From the NCBI GenBank assembly GCA_030844895.1, contig CM061233.1, positions 90,233,563-90,297,562 of the forward strand: 64,000 nt of DNA. The letters are read 5' to 3'. A program made the position numbers and the translations under genes. Numbering within the stretch: position 1 is the stretch's first letter; every line of letters begins with the position of its first letter. The DNA comes from Ambrosia x helenae. Taxonomy: Eukaryota > Streptophyta > Magnoliopsida > Asterales > Asteraceae. The notes below the pieces were generated by a model, which saw nothing but the letters and a program-made list of their open reading frames with translations, was not told the origin of the DNA and ran no database searches. Below, piece by piece: positions 11,266-22,140 of this stretch.

Positions 11266-11277
11266 TGGTATCAGAGC
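11266..11277 (+). other. primer binding site (tRNA-iMet)
   Basis: TGGTATCAGAGC begins three bases after the 5' LTR and is complementary to the 3' end of plant initiator methionine tRNA, the standard primer of plant gypsy and copia elements. Confidence 0.93.
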
Positions 11278-11785
11278 CAATGGTTATAGTGAACTAGGAC
11301 TGCATGTAGAGTCTGGTCTATAGCCGAGTCGCACACACTAGACGGTCACATACTTTGGGTCTATTAGTGGGATACGTACTAACGTTGTCGGGGTGTCCTT
11401 ACATCATCATCATGCTTCTCCGTTACATCATCCGTTTTCATTTGGGTTCTCACCTACTCTTGTCTTCTTCTTCTGGATTGAAAGAGGAGGGGTTGATTTG
11501 TTGGTTCTCGCACACACATGCCTTCTTACACTTGCACCTATTGCCACATAGGCGACAATGTTCGGTGACTGGGGTCTAGATTAGGGGTACACCTGGAGGA
11601 CCATGTAGAGCAGTTTATCATTTCGGGTGCACACGAAATAATAAACTGGGATGCATGAAAATCCCGATGGACTTCGAGTTTGGATGTATAGTCCTGAATT
11701 TGTCCCTAGGTTAACTCTTGAAAAATTTCTAGTGGTTGACACTGGAAGTGAATCTGAATCTCTCGATTTCTTGATTTGTTAGATC

Positions 11786-12425
11786 ATGTCTGGTGCTCGC
11801 GGTGGTGGACGTCGTGGTGGAGGCGGTGGCCGTGCTGGCGGCGGTGGTCGTGCCGGAGGCGGTGGTCGTGGGAACATCAACATGACCCAAGCTGAACTGA
11901 ACAACTTGCTCGAGCAGCAAGTGAATATGGCTATGGCTAATTTCCAGGCTGGGATTAATGCCATGGGTGGTGAGTTGATTTCTGTCGACCTTGCCTCATT
12001 TTTGGGTTTCGTGTCTTTTTGTTTGTGTTTTACTTGTGTACCGTGATTCAGGTGTTGGTGCCAATCCACCCCCACCTCAGTGCTCTTATAAGAAGTTTAG
12101 GGTCTGTCAGCCCCATAACTTCGCTGGAACTGAGGGAGCGGTGGGACTGCTCCGATGGCTGGAGAAGGTTGAATCTGTGTTCGTTATGTGCAACTGTCCT
12201 GCTGGGGACCGAGTGAAGTATGCTACTGCGACGTTTGAGGGGCCTGCATTGTCGTGGTGGAATGCTACCACTCAGAACGTGGGGTTGGGAGAGGCTATTG
12301 CTATGCCTTGGGCGGAGTTTGTGCAGCTTTTGAGAGGTGAGTACTGTCCGCGGAGGAGATACAGAAGTTGGAGCATGAAGTCTGGAGTTACAAGATGGTT
12401 GGGTCGGAGATTGAGGAGTATACTG
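11786..12425 (+). pseudogene. gag: Gag N-terminal part, with a probable 82-bp intron and a frameshift
   Basis: The start at 11786 opens a Gly/Arg-rich head (repeats of GRAGGG) followed by a helix (NLLEQQVNMAMANFQAGINAMG). This frame stops at 12046. A GTGAGT donor at 11970 and a T-rich tract ending in TTCAG at 12051 would remove 82 bp and join to GVGANPPPPQCSYKKF in correct phase, after which the retrotransposon Gag domain reads CQPHNFAGTEGAVGLLRWLEKVESVF and GPALSWWNATTQ. At ~12350-12356 one base appears missing in a G-run, so Gag continues in the frame of the next entry. Gag forms the particle shell that packages the element RNA. The intron is an inference from splice signals and restored homology. 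Confidence 0.7.
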
Positions 12426-15400
12426 TGAGGAGGAACGAGCTGGCGGTGTTGTGTCCTGACTTACACACACCCGAGTACAGGAGGATCGAGCACTATGTGT
12501 CTGGACTAGTGCCCGAGATTGCTGGATTGGTGGCTGCTGGGAATCTTCCCACTATTGCTGAAGTTGTCCGATCAGCTCATCGGATTACTAACCTGAAGGT
12601 GGCGGAAGGCGTTTTGCCACCCAAGGGTACTACTGTGAAGGCTGCTGAGGGGAACAAGAGGAAGTGGGAGAGTGTGGGGAAGAGTGTGGTGCCAGCTCAG
12701 CCGGCGAAGAAGTTTGATACATCTGGGTCTTCTTCTGGGTCGAAGACGGGTGGGTATGTTGGGAAGCATCCCAAGTGCAACAAGTGTGGTTTTCATCATT
12801 CTGGGAGTTGTGATAGGGCTCGTTGTCATCGGTGCCACCAGTTGGGGCACCATGCTAAGGATTGCAAGGTGGCGCTCACCCCAACTCAGACTCCTGCGGC
12901 TACTCCTGCTCCTGCTGCTCAGGGGACTCAGGGGAGGCAGGGGTGTTATAACTGTGGTGACACGGGGCATTTCAAGCGTGATTGTCCCAAACTGAAGCAG
13001 GGTGATAATAGGAGGGGCGGGAACGGTAACGGGAACAATGGCGGCGGAGGCAGGACTGCACGTGCTTTCGTCATTGGATCTGCAGAGGCTAGGCAGGATC
13101 CAGACACAGTTACCGGTACGTTCCTTCTTAATGATCGCTATGTTTCTGTTTTGTTTGATTCTGGTGCCGATAAGAGTTTCGTATCTTTGGATATTAGTCG
13201 ATTGCTAGATATAGTACCCACACCTTTAGAGGCTAAGTACTTACTAGAATTGGCTGACGGTAAGAAAATCGAAGCGACACACACCCTTAGGGAATGTCGT
13301 TTGGAACTGTCGGGTTTGTCTTTCCCCATTGACCTTATGCCGGTACCTCTGGGTAGTTTTGATTTCGTGGTTGGCATGGATTGGTTATCATTGTATCGCG
13401 CGGAGATCGTTTGTTTTGACAAGGTCATTCGGATCCCTCTCCCTGATGGAGAGATTCTTTCGGTTCGTGGCGAGAAAAGCGGTGCTCCGCTGAGTATCAT
13501 TTCTAGCATGAAAGCCCGTAAGTATCTTCGGAAGGGCTGTTCGGCCATTCTGGCACTTGTTAACGTTTCTTCTGACGATGAGAAGAAGATCGAGGATATC
13601 CCGGTGGTTCGTGACTTTTCTGATGTGTTTCCTGATGATTTACCTGGTCTTCCTCCCCATCGTCAGGTTGAGTTTGGTATTGATCTCACTCCGGGCGCAG
13701 CTCCTATTGCCCGAGCTCCGTATCGTCTTGCACCTCCCGAAATGCAAGAGCTGTCCAGCCAGTTACAGGAACTCTTGGAAAAGGGTTTCATTCGACCGAG
13801 TTCTTCCCCGTGGGGAGCTCCTATTTTGTTTGTGAAGAAGAAGGACGGAAGCCTTCGTATGTGTATTGATTATCGTGAGCTGAACAAAGTGACCATCAAG
13901 AATCGTTATCCTCTTCCTCGCATTGATGATCTCTTTGACCAGCTTCAGGGCTCCAGCTATTATTCGAAGATTGATTTGCGGTCCGGTTATCACCAGTTGC
14001 GCGTCAGGGAAGTCGACATTCAGAAGACTGCTTTTCGCACTCGTTATGGCCATTTTGAGTTCTTGGTCATGCCTTTTGGTCTCACTAACGCACCTGCGGT
14101 GTTCATGGATTTGATGAACCGCGTTTGCAAGCCTTACCTTGATAAGTTCGTCATCGTGTTTATTGACGACATTCTGATCTATTCCAAGAACAAGGCGGAT
14201 CACGAGGAACATCTGCGGTTGGTCTTGGAACTTTTGAGACAAGAGCAGTTGTATGCTAAGTTCTCAAAGTGTGATTTTTGGTTGCGTGAAGTTCAATTCC
14301 TAGGACATGTGGTGAATGAACTGGGAATTCATGTCGATCCGGCTAAGATCGAAGCTATTAAAGACTGGGAAGCACCAAAGACGCCATCTGAGGTGCGGCA
14401 ATTCCTAGGTCTTGCGGGTTATTATTGTCGTTTCATTGAGGGATTTTTGAAGATCGCTCAACCCCTCACTGCTCTTACTCAGAAGGACCGAAAGTTCGAC
14501 TGGGATGAACCACAAGAATTAGCATTTCAGATGCTGAAGCTTAAACTTTGTTCTGCACCTATCTTGTCCCTGCCGGAAGGCACTGATGATTTCGTTGTGT
14601 ATTGTGATGCTTCTATTCGTGGTCTCGGTTGCGTGTTGATGCAGCGCGGGAAGGTTATTGCTTATGCTTCGCGACAACTCAAAGTTCATGAGAAGAACTA
14701 CACTACTCATGACTTGGAACTGGGTGCAGTGGTCTTTGCGTTGAAAATCTGGAGACATTACTTGTACGGTACCAAGTGTGAAGTATATACCGATCACAAG
14801 AGTCTTCAGCATATTTTCGACCAGAAGGTGTTGAACATGCGGCAGCGTCACTGGGTTGAACTCCTGAACGATTATGACTGTGCCATCAAGTATCATCCTG
14901 GCAAGGCGAACGTTGTGGCGGACGCCTTGAGCAGGAAGGAGTCTGTTAACCCTCGCCGTGTTCGAGCCTTACAGCTCACCATTCATTCGTCGTTGCCTGA
15001 CCGAATCCGTTCTGCACAGTTGGAAGCCTTGAAGGAGGAAAACCTTAAGGCTGAAACGACGCACAGTGCTGACAAGCATCTCGAGCTCAGGACTGATGGC
15101 TTACACTATTTTGCGGGACGTGTTTGGGTCCCACTGTTCGGGGGATTGCGCGAGCTGGTTCTGGATGAAGCTCACAAATCCCGGTATTCTATTCACCCTG
15201 GCTCCGATAAGATGTATCAGGATTTGAAGATACTTTATTGGTGGCCGAACATGAAAGCTGACATAGCTTCTTACGTCAGCAAATGTTTGACTTGTGCTAA
15301 AGTCAAGGTGGAGTATCAGAGGCCGTCTGGTCTCCTGCAACAACCAGAGGTTCCGGAATGGAAGTGGGAACGGATCACGATGGATTTTGTCACCAAGCTG

Positions 15401-16462
15401 CCAAGGTCACCTAGTGGTTATGACATGATTTGGGTGATTGTTGATCGGCTGACAAAATCGGCACGTTTTATACCTATTAAGGAAACCGATGGACTCGAGC
15501 GGTTAGCTCGACTTTACCTTAAGGAGGTGGTTGCTCGGCATGGGGTGCCTGTTTCTATTATCTCTGATCGTGATTCTCGTTTCGCTTCGCGTTTCTGGAA
15601 GGCTCTGCACAAGGCTTTGGGTACTCAGTTGGATATGAGTACGGCTTATCATCCGCAAACTGATGGACAGAGTGAGCGGACGATTCAAACCTTGGAAGAC
15701 ATGCTTCGGGCATGTGTTATCGATTTTGGCAAAAGTTGGGAAATCCACCTGCCGTTAGTGGAGTTCTCCTACAACAACAGCTATCACTCTAGCATCAAGG
15801 CAGCTCCGTTCGAGGCTCTTTACGGACGGAAATGCCGATCACCACTTTGTTGGGCCGAGGTGGGCGAGAGCCAGCTCACTGGTCCGGAACTCGTGTACGA
15901 AACTTCGGAGAAAATCGTACAGATCCGTCAACGTTTGGCTGCTGCACGAGATCGTCAGAAGAGTTATGCCGATCGCCGTCGAAAACCTTTGGAGTTCCAG
16001 GTTGGGGACAAAGTACTTCTGAAAGTTTCACCATGGAAGGGCGTCATACGCTTTGGAAAGCGTGGCAAGCTTAACCCTCGTTATGTCGGACCGTTCGCAA
16101 TCTTGGATCGGATTGGACCGGTGGCATACAGACTTGACTTACCGGCGGAGCTCAGTAGTGTACACAACGTCTTCCATGTGTCTAACTTGAAGAAGTGTTT
16201 GGCTGATGAATCTCTCATTGTACCATTGGAAGAGATCAAGGTTGATGATCGTCTTCGCATTGTGGAGGAACTTGTCGAGATTCTCGACTACAAGATTCGT
16301 AGCCTTCGTAGGAGTAAAATCCGCATCGTTAAAGTCCGTTGGAACTCGAACCGTGGACCGGAGTTCACATGGAAACGGGAGGATCAGATGAAATCTAAGT
16401 ATCCTCATCTCTTTCCGAAGCGCGCGTTTGAATCAAGGCATGTTACTGCTGAAGCGGAATGA
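12368..16462 (+). CDS. pol: Gag C-terminus-Pol polyprotein of the gypsy chromovirus
   Basis: Open for 1364 codons. In order: the rest of the Gag domain (YTVRRNELAVLCP); CCHC zinc knuckles (CHRCHQLGHHAKDC and CYNCGDTGHFKRDC, residues ~150-205); aspartic protease (LFDSGADKSFV, ~265); reverse transcriptase (residues ~490-660, with FIDD at ~598); RNase H (YCDASIRGLGCVL, ~745); integrase zinc domain and catalytic D, D, E (MDFV ~1004, SDRDSRF ~1066, QSERT ~1102); and a C-terminal chromodomain (~1300-1350, VEILDYKIRSLRRSKI then VRWNSNRG). Chromodomains direct integration to particular chromatin. All catalytic residues I can check are present. Only the upstream Gag frameshift makes this copy questionable; that site lies in a G-run and could be a sequence error. 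The start given is simply the first methionine after the shift. Confidence 0.92.
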   Translation: MEHEVWSYKMVGSEIEEYTVRRNELAVLCPDLHTPEYRRIEHYVSGLVPEIAGLVAAGNLPTIAEVVRSAHRITNLKVAEGVLPPKGTTVKAAEGNKRKWESVGKSVVPAQPAKKFDTSGSSSGSKTGGYVGKHPKCNKCGFHHSGSCDRARCHRCHQLGHHAKDCKVALTPTQTPAATPAPAAQGTQGRQGCYNCGDTGHFKRDCPKLKQGDNRRGGNGNGNNGGGGRTARAFVIGSAEARQDPDTVTGTFLLNDRYVSVLFDSGADKSFVSLDISRLLDIVPTPLEAKYLLELADGKKIEATHTLRECRLELSGLSFPIDLMPVPLGSFDFVVGMDWLSLYRAEIVCFDKVIRIPLPDGEILSVRGEKSGAPLSIISSMKARKYLRKGCSAILALVNVSSDDEKKIEDIPVVRDFSDVFPDDLPGLPPHRQVEFGIDLTPGAAPIARAPYRLAPPEMQELSSQLQELLEKGFIRPSSSPWGAPILFVKKKDGSLRMCIDYRELNKVTIKNRYPLPRIDDLFDQLQGSSYYSKIDLRSGYHQLRVREVDIQKTAFRTRYGHFEFLVMPFGLTNAPAVFMDLMNRVCKPYLDKFVIVFIDDILIYSKNKADHEEHLRLVLELLRQEQLYAKFSKCDFWLREVQFLGHVVNELGIHVDPAKIEAIKDWEAPKTPSEVRQFLGLAGYYCRFIEGFLKIAQPLTALTQKDRKFDWDEPQELAFQMLKLKLCSAPILSLPEGTDDFVVYCDASIRGLGCVLMQRGKVIAYASRQLKVHEKNYTTHDLELGAVVFALKIWRHYLYGTKCEVYTDHKSLQHIFDQKVLNMRQRHWVELLNDYDCAIKYHPGKANVVADALSRKESVNPRRVRALQLTIHSSLPDRIRSAQLEALKEENLKAETTHSADKHLELRTDGLHYFAGRVWVPLFGGLRELVLDEAHKSRYSIHPGSDKMYQDLKILYWWPNMKADIASYVSKCLTCAKVKVEYQRPSGLLQQPEVPEWKWERITMDFVTKLPRSPSGYDMIWVIVDRLTKSARFIPIKETDGLERLARLYLKEVVARHGVPVSIISDRDSRFASRFWKALHKALGTQLDMSTAYHPQTDGQSERTIQTLEDMLRACVIDFGKSWEIHLPLVEFSYNNSYHSSIKAAPFEALYGRKCRSPLCWAEVGESQLTGPELVYETSEKIVQIRQRLAAARDRQKSYADRRRKPLEFQVGDKVLLKVSPWKGVIRFGKRGKLNPRYVGPFAILDRIGPVAYRLDLPAELSSVHNVFHVSNLKKCLADESLIVPLEEIKVDDRLRIVEELVEILDYKIRSLRRSKIRIVKVRWNSNRGPEFTWKREDQMKSKYPHLFPKRAFESRHVTAEAE

Positions 16463-16479
16463 ATCTCGGGTCGAGATTC

Positions 16480-16599
16480 CTTTCAACGTGGGGATGATGT
16501 GACATCCGGTAAGTTTCTTTTTGTTCGGTTCTTTTCGTTTCTTTCCTTTTGGGGCTTTGCGCAATTTTCGGGACGAAAATTCTTTCAACATGGGGATGA
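16480..16599 (+). other. duplicated polypurine tract / LTR-head sequence
   Basis: The true polypurine tract, TGGGGATGA, lies directly before the 3' LTR (16591-16599). A second copy of the same arrangement sits ~100 bp upstream: TTTCAACGTGGGGATGATG then TGACATCCGG at ~16481-16510, matching TTTCAACATGGGGATGATG and TGACACCCGG. The first copy is followed by unrelated T-rich sequence, so it is a vestigial tandem duplication of the tract plus ~10 bases of LTR. Confidence 0.75.
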
Positions 16600-19030
16600 T
16601 GTGACACCCGGCATGTTCGGCTTAAACATATTAGTAACATCTAAGTCTACCTTAGCGAGAAACGTTTATAAACAAACTTAACTGGGTTAGTTGAGTCGGG
16701 TCAAGTTAGGATTGTCCAGGGTACAATGATCTGGAGGATCATTAGGAGTCGTTTTGGTAATACACTAGTACGGGGTTCCGTTGTTGGTGACATTACATGA
16801 ACTAATTAAGTATATGTGTAGATTATGGGTCGTGTGGTGGATTATATACATAGATGTGTTTAAATGATGTGTAAACGATTATCTGTGCCTTAATGTGTTA
16901 AATATAGACTATGGATGCATGCTTATGTGTTAAGATGTGTTAGAATGCGTTAAACACGACAAACTGGAAAACTTGTAAAAGTGGCTTCTGGTTCGACCAT
17001 CGAGTGGTCGAAGGAGAAGTTGCAGCTGGTTCGACCCATTGTTGGATGGGCGAACCAGGGAAGTGGAGTTGAAGAATTCCCTTCGACCTGGACAAGTCTC
17101 ATTCGACCAATCAATTGGTGCGAAGGAGGATCAGTATAAATACCAACCTTAGTCATTTTTCATCATTTCACAAACCCTAGCCGTCCCAAAACACTCTCAA
17201 ACGACCTAAAACGCTAAGGAAGGAGTTTTTGCTCTTCTTTTTCATAATCTAACATATCCACATCATCTAAACAAGAATCCAAGGTGTGTTCATAATCCTA
17301 AACCTTTTAAAAGCATTTTGATTCGTTTTCATCTAACCCTAATTGTCCGGATCTGTTTTAAGGGTGTTTTATGATTAAAAACCTTTCAAACATCTTTCTA
17401 AAACAAAACCCTATCATTTAACATGAGTTTTCATAATAAATAACATGTGTTAATTGAGTATTATGTGGTGTAATGTGTTATTCAATGCTTTGCTGCTTTA
17501 TCTATGTTAGAGACATGATGTAGGATTGCTTTTAATGCTGATTGATTGTTGTTTAGGGTTAGAATCGATTGGATGATGATATTATGTGTAAATTGGGGAT
17601 TTTGACGAATCTAGACGTAACATGTGGTGTTTATAATCAATAGAACCCATGGGATGATCGGATGATCGACAAACTGAGTATTTTAAGTCAAACATGAGTC
17701 GATTTCAAAAGTTTCCAAATTGGGTAGAGATTTCATGCATGAAAGTGACGTTTCCATAATTTTTGCCATTTTGGGAAAGGGCTGAAACGGATATGGTTTG
17801 GGGCAAAATCAGTGGGGTTTTGTTAGGATAACATAATCATGTTTGACTGCTGTGATTGGTGATGTTTCGAGTCGTTTTAAATGTGTCTTAAGCGTTTTTA
17901 GGCAAAATAGAACAACAGGGGCGAACCTGGCCTCTTTCGACCAGTCGAAGGTGCGAAGGAGACCTTAAACTGACTGGTTCGACCGTTCTGATGCAGAAAT
18001 GAGATTTTTGATACAAACTAAGTGTTTTATGCTTGAACCTTGCGTGTAATCTATGTGTACTTGATTAGTTAGGGTAATGGGTCACCAACGGGATGTCGGG
18101 TCGGTCTAGTGTGTCGGTTAAACATTTAAACACGTTTTAAAACATACTTGGTTATGATCTGGACAATCGGGGGCTAGATAACCTTATGGTTATTAGTCGG
18201 AACACTTATGTGAACATTTTGATAGATATCCGGTAGAGGGATTATCAAGGGCTAAACATCTTTACTTATATTTGAAGAACGCTATCTAAGGTGAGTTCAC
18301 GGCCCCACTTTTACTGCTTTAACTTCGGGGGAGAAAACATGCGCTAAACTGTTTTGGTAACATATGTCATACTATGGTTTTAACTTATTATTGCTATACG
18401 ATTTTTTGGAAAGTCCCGGGGGAAACCATGAATGTGCGGGTTTACACAACGGGGGAAATGTGGATAGATCTATTGGGCGTGACCTGCCCCACTCGTCGGC
18501 TTGGAGGGCCGGGCGGGTGCATATTGTCTCGAACAGGTACATTGGTATCATGCTGAACATACGGGCTGCTTAAACATGCTGAACATTGCTAAACGTGTCT
18601 AGTAATGGTTTCCAATCGTAGTAGTAATGAAACATACGCCTAGCTAGCGTACTTGGTAACATTGATATAGTATGGGCATGGTAACACTTTGGTAACATTT
18701 TTGAACAAACCTGTGAACTCACCAGCATTATATGTTGACATCTTTTGGCATGTTTTTCTCAGGTCGCTATGGTAGCAATGAATGGAACTAGGCGCACGGG
18801 TCTGCATTGGCGTCTAGATTTTAGTGCACGTTCTGTAATAAGTGTCTTGAATACTTGGGAACACTGTTTTGTAGAGATTAAATTCTTTAAATGCTTCCGC
18901 TGGTTAAATTAATGGTTATGTTTGTTTACGTTTTTCATATAGAGTTGTTTATTGTGATCGTTGACTTGGATCCTGGTTTGTCATGCGCCTCGCGGTAAAA
19001 CCCCGCAAGTGGAAATTTGAGGGTGTGACA
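16600..19030 (+). repeat. 3' LTR of the gypsy element
   Basis: 2431 bp, 153 bp shorter than the 5' LTR. Two internal deletions account for it: about 33 bp after TCATTCGACC (17101-17109 region) and about 130 bp after GGTGCGAAGGAG (17950 region). Each deletion joins copies of the local short repeats TTCGACC and GTGCGAAGGA. Confidence 0.93.
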
Positions 19031-19035
19031 TTTAT

Positions 19036-20084
19036 GTATGATTATCATATTAAATACTTAGTTGTCAACTTGTTGCAGCAAACATATAGCTTCAGGGGCT
19101 TCTTTGCAACTCTGAAACTGATTATTCCATATTAGGACTTATGTGTAAAGTTAAAGTCAATAAGTTAGTTTTTTTTACAACTATATCAAACGCTTTAAAC
19201 TATTTTAAACTCTAAATAAAGTCCTTAATATTGATCAAATATTGTGAAAGCTATGGTTCTTTTTTAACATTTATTTGAAATATATAAAAAATATGTAACT
19301 TTATCATTTATTTCAGATTTTGTGAAAGCTAAGGATTTAATCACTTGTTTTTTCTCATTTTGACAATGGAAGTGATTTGTGTATATATATATATAATTCA
19401 AGCTAATCTTATTTCGAGACTGTTAAATTGATGTATAACTATTTATTTTTTTTACTAATCTTATTTCATCCTCTAGAAAGTGATAAGCTATTGGTCTGCA
19501 CCTTTGCTTCTCTATATATACTCTTATCTGGTTATTCACACATTAACAAACATGGATTTGTAGAGTGGGTACTTTTTTTTTTAAATTTTAAGTTTCAATT
19601 TACCCGTTTTGCTATGAATAATATACAAAGTTAATTTGAACACTTCTCTCCTGCTTTGATTGGAAATCAAAGGCCAAAAAAATGTGCTTCCACCTTTTAT
19701 GCAGTTATCCTAATCTTTTTATGCAAATACGTAGATTATTATTTGAATCTAGTATTTTTCAAAGTTATGTTTGACATGCCAATTGATCAAACGGGTAATG
19801 GGTTGGATCAACTTAGAAGGAAGCAGGCTAAATAGGTTGAAAGTACCCCAGATTGTAATTCTGATGCATAAAGACCTGTTTAAATCATTTTATACAAGAC
19901 CTGTCTAAAATACTTTTGTAATCAATAATCATACTTATTTATAGAAAGATGTGAAAGTCTGGGCAAGTATTATAGCTCTTTTAACTCATAATTGTACATC
20001 CTTCGACATTTTGAACTTAGTGAGCGTCAGAGTCGTTTTCTTGGTGTTTCGCCTTGAGACGCACGCCTCAAACGTTTTTTTTTA
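19036..20084. other. non-coding interval
   Basis: AT-rich flank of the gypsy insertion. Around 19060-19135 a piece reading TTGTTGCAG followed by an open stretch looks exon-like, but I cannot assign it. A TA run is at 19382-19395. Confidence 0.4.
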
Positions 20085-20665
20085 ACCATGACCTTAGCTG
20101 CTTTTTTAAGTGTTTGCCTTACATAGGTGCAGACATGATTTATTTATTTTAGCAAATGGCATTTATGACAAATGAAGTAATAGGTGCAAACATGATTTAT
20201 ATATTTTAAACCATGACCTTAGCTGTGTTTTTTTTTAACCCATGACCTTAGCCGTGTTCTTAATCGTGCCTTTGTCTAATTGTCTCTTGCCTTGTGCCTT
20301 GGCTTCAAGACCTATCGCCTCATTGTGTCTCCCGCTTTATAAACCCAAGCATATGTATGCCTCACAACAGAAATAAAAATAGTTATATGCCTCATTGTGC
20401 CTCCCGCTTTAAACCATGACCTTAGCTGCGTTTTTAACCGTGCCTTTGTCTAATTGTCTCTTGCCTTGCGCCTCGGCTTCAAGACCTATCGCCTCATCGT
20501 GTCTCCCGCTTTATAAACCAAGCATATATATGCCTCACAACAGAAATAAAAAATAGTTATATGCCTCGTTGTGCCTCCCGCTTTAAACCATGACCTTAGC
20601 TGCGTTTTTTACTGCGCCTTTGCCTCTTGCCTTGCCCTCGGCCCCATCGCCTCATTGTCTCTTGG
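20085..20665. repeat. ~175-bp tandem repeat rich in GCCTC/GCCTT
   Basis: Copies starting AACCATGACCTTAGC begin at about 20237, 20412 and 20586 (the last partial), with shorter part-copies at 20090 and 20208. Each includes CTTGCCTTG, GGCTTCAAGACCTATCGCC and CTCCCGCTTTA. No coding. Confidence 0.85.
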
Positions 20666-22140
20666 TAAAAAAAAATGAGTTCCTTAGGTTTGAATCTGTT
20701 AGCTGCGTTTTTTATTAACCAACTTTGAGGATCCATGGCCACATGGAAGCAGGCAGTTTCATACCATAGGACCATATGTTTACCTGAAGTAAAAAAAAAA
20801 AAAAACACTTTAGGCTGGATCATTCTTCAACTACTACATGTTTGGTTTACTTATGCTTTTATTTTTTAAGAGTAAATGTTCATACTGTAACATGACAATC
20901 TAACTATCACTTTGAAAGTAAAATTTGAAATGTTCTTGTTTTTAACAGTAAAAATGTTCTTACTGTAACGTTAACTATAACTTTTTCTTATTATCTAAAT
21001 CATCCTTCAACCAAAATGTGAAAACAAACAAATAAAATATTTTGTTTACGCTATTTTCATGTGAACCTTAATAATTATATAAACAAAACTAAAGTCGCCC
21101 CTAAACCCAGTGGCAAAGCTTGAGAATGTGAACCGGGGGGTCGGAAGTCAGCGGTCACGAGACGAGAACTATTTTTTTTTCTTTACCTACGGTTCGGGTG
21201 ATATGTTTGGGTCGGTTATTCGATTCGGGTCGAGTATAGTCAAACACTAAATACAATAAATATCAAATTTAAGTATTGTTTAACAAACAATAGAACAAAG
21301 ACACTAAAACATTAAAAAGGAGACAAATGGTTGGTACCTGTATGAAGGATTACATTCAGCTCATTGAGCTTTAAGATTTTTGAATTCTTCAAGTATGGAT
21401 AGGGTGCAAACGAGCCGAGCTAAGCCCGAGCTCGACCAGGCTCGAGCTCGAAAAACTTATGAGAGCTCGAGCTCGGCTCGTTTACTATCTATTAGTTAAT
21501 AGTCTAAATAAAAGTAATATAAATAATAGGTTCAGAACTCGATAAATGAAGTTTTGGCTCGGGCTCGTTTAGTAAACAAGCTTAAATGAAGGGGTAAATA
21601 TTATTAAATATTAATAAACCTAATATTATGCTAAGGCTCGATGAGCTTGATAAATGAAGTTCGGCTTGGGTTAAAGTTTTGGTTTATACTTTATATGACT
21701 TTTTTTGAAACGGGGGTCAAAACTGTATATATCAAAAAAAATTCATACGAAGACTATATATCCGAAACTTCTTAGTGAAAATTCGGGGGGGGGGGGGGGG
21801 GACTACCCGAAACTTCTTAGTGAAAATTCATACGAAGACTATATATTTCAAAACCTGAACACATGAAACCTACAACATTCTCACTTTGTCAGCATACATT
21901 TTAATATATAATTTCTTACACTTGCAACAAATTTGAACTAATCTTTTATTGTTTATAACATAATAGATAAATTTGAACTAATGTACTTCTTTGGTTGCAT
22001 TACATGTAATGTTCTTAAATGCCCTTTGCTTGCTTGGTGAGTTTGCTTTCCTTCTGCTACTTATATTTTCTTTTTCGTTTTTTGGTACTTCAAGACATTT
22101 CATTCACAAGATGTTTATAACATATTTTGATATCATGTTT
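20666..22140. other. non-coding interval with GAGCCGAGC relic and G17 tract
   Basis: At 21405-21680 there is a patch of GAGCTCG/GGCTCG words like the hAT-like element at 63321, here without clear ends. At 21785-21801 lies an uninterrupted run of 17 G, flanked on both sides by the same 20-bp sequence (CGAAACTTCTTAGTGAAAAT), a local duplication. No gene. Confidence 0.55.

Larger units (their letters stand above)
8674..19035 (+). mobile_element. Ty3-gypsy chromovirus, Tekay-type
   Basis: A complete LTR retrotransposon of 10.35 kb flanked by perfect TTTAT duplications (8674-8678, 19031-19035). Order: 5' LTR, tRNA-iMet primer site, Gag, zinc knuckles, protease, reverse transcriptase, RNase H, integrase, chromodomain, polypurine tract, 3' LTR. 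The C-terminal chromodomain and the polyprotein order identify a chromovirus; the Tekay/Del assignment is from family resemblance. Counted by eye, the LTRs differ at about 15 substitutions over ~2.43 kb plus two deletions and one single-base indel, so insertion was recent on a plant time scale. Inserted into what may be an older Helitron region. Confidence 0.93.

Noticed and set aside
11266..11277. tRNA gene
   Set aside because: Only the 12-nt complement of the tRNA-iMet 3' end is present, as expected for a primer binding site; no cloverleaf. The same holds at 36735-36747.
11779..12075. Proline-rich antisense open frames opposite the gag head
   Set aside because: Mirror image of the Gly/Arg-rich codons of gag on the plus strand.
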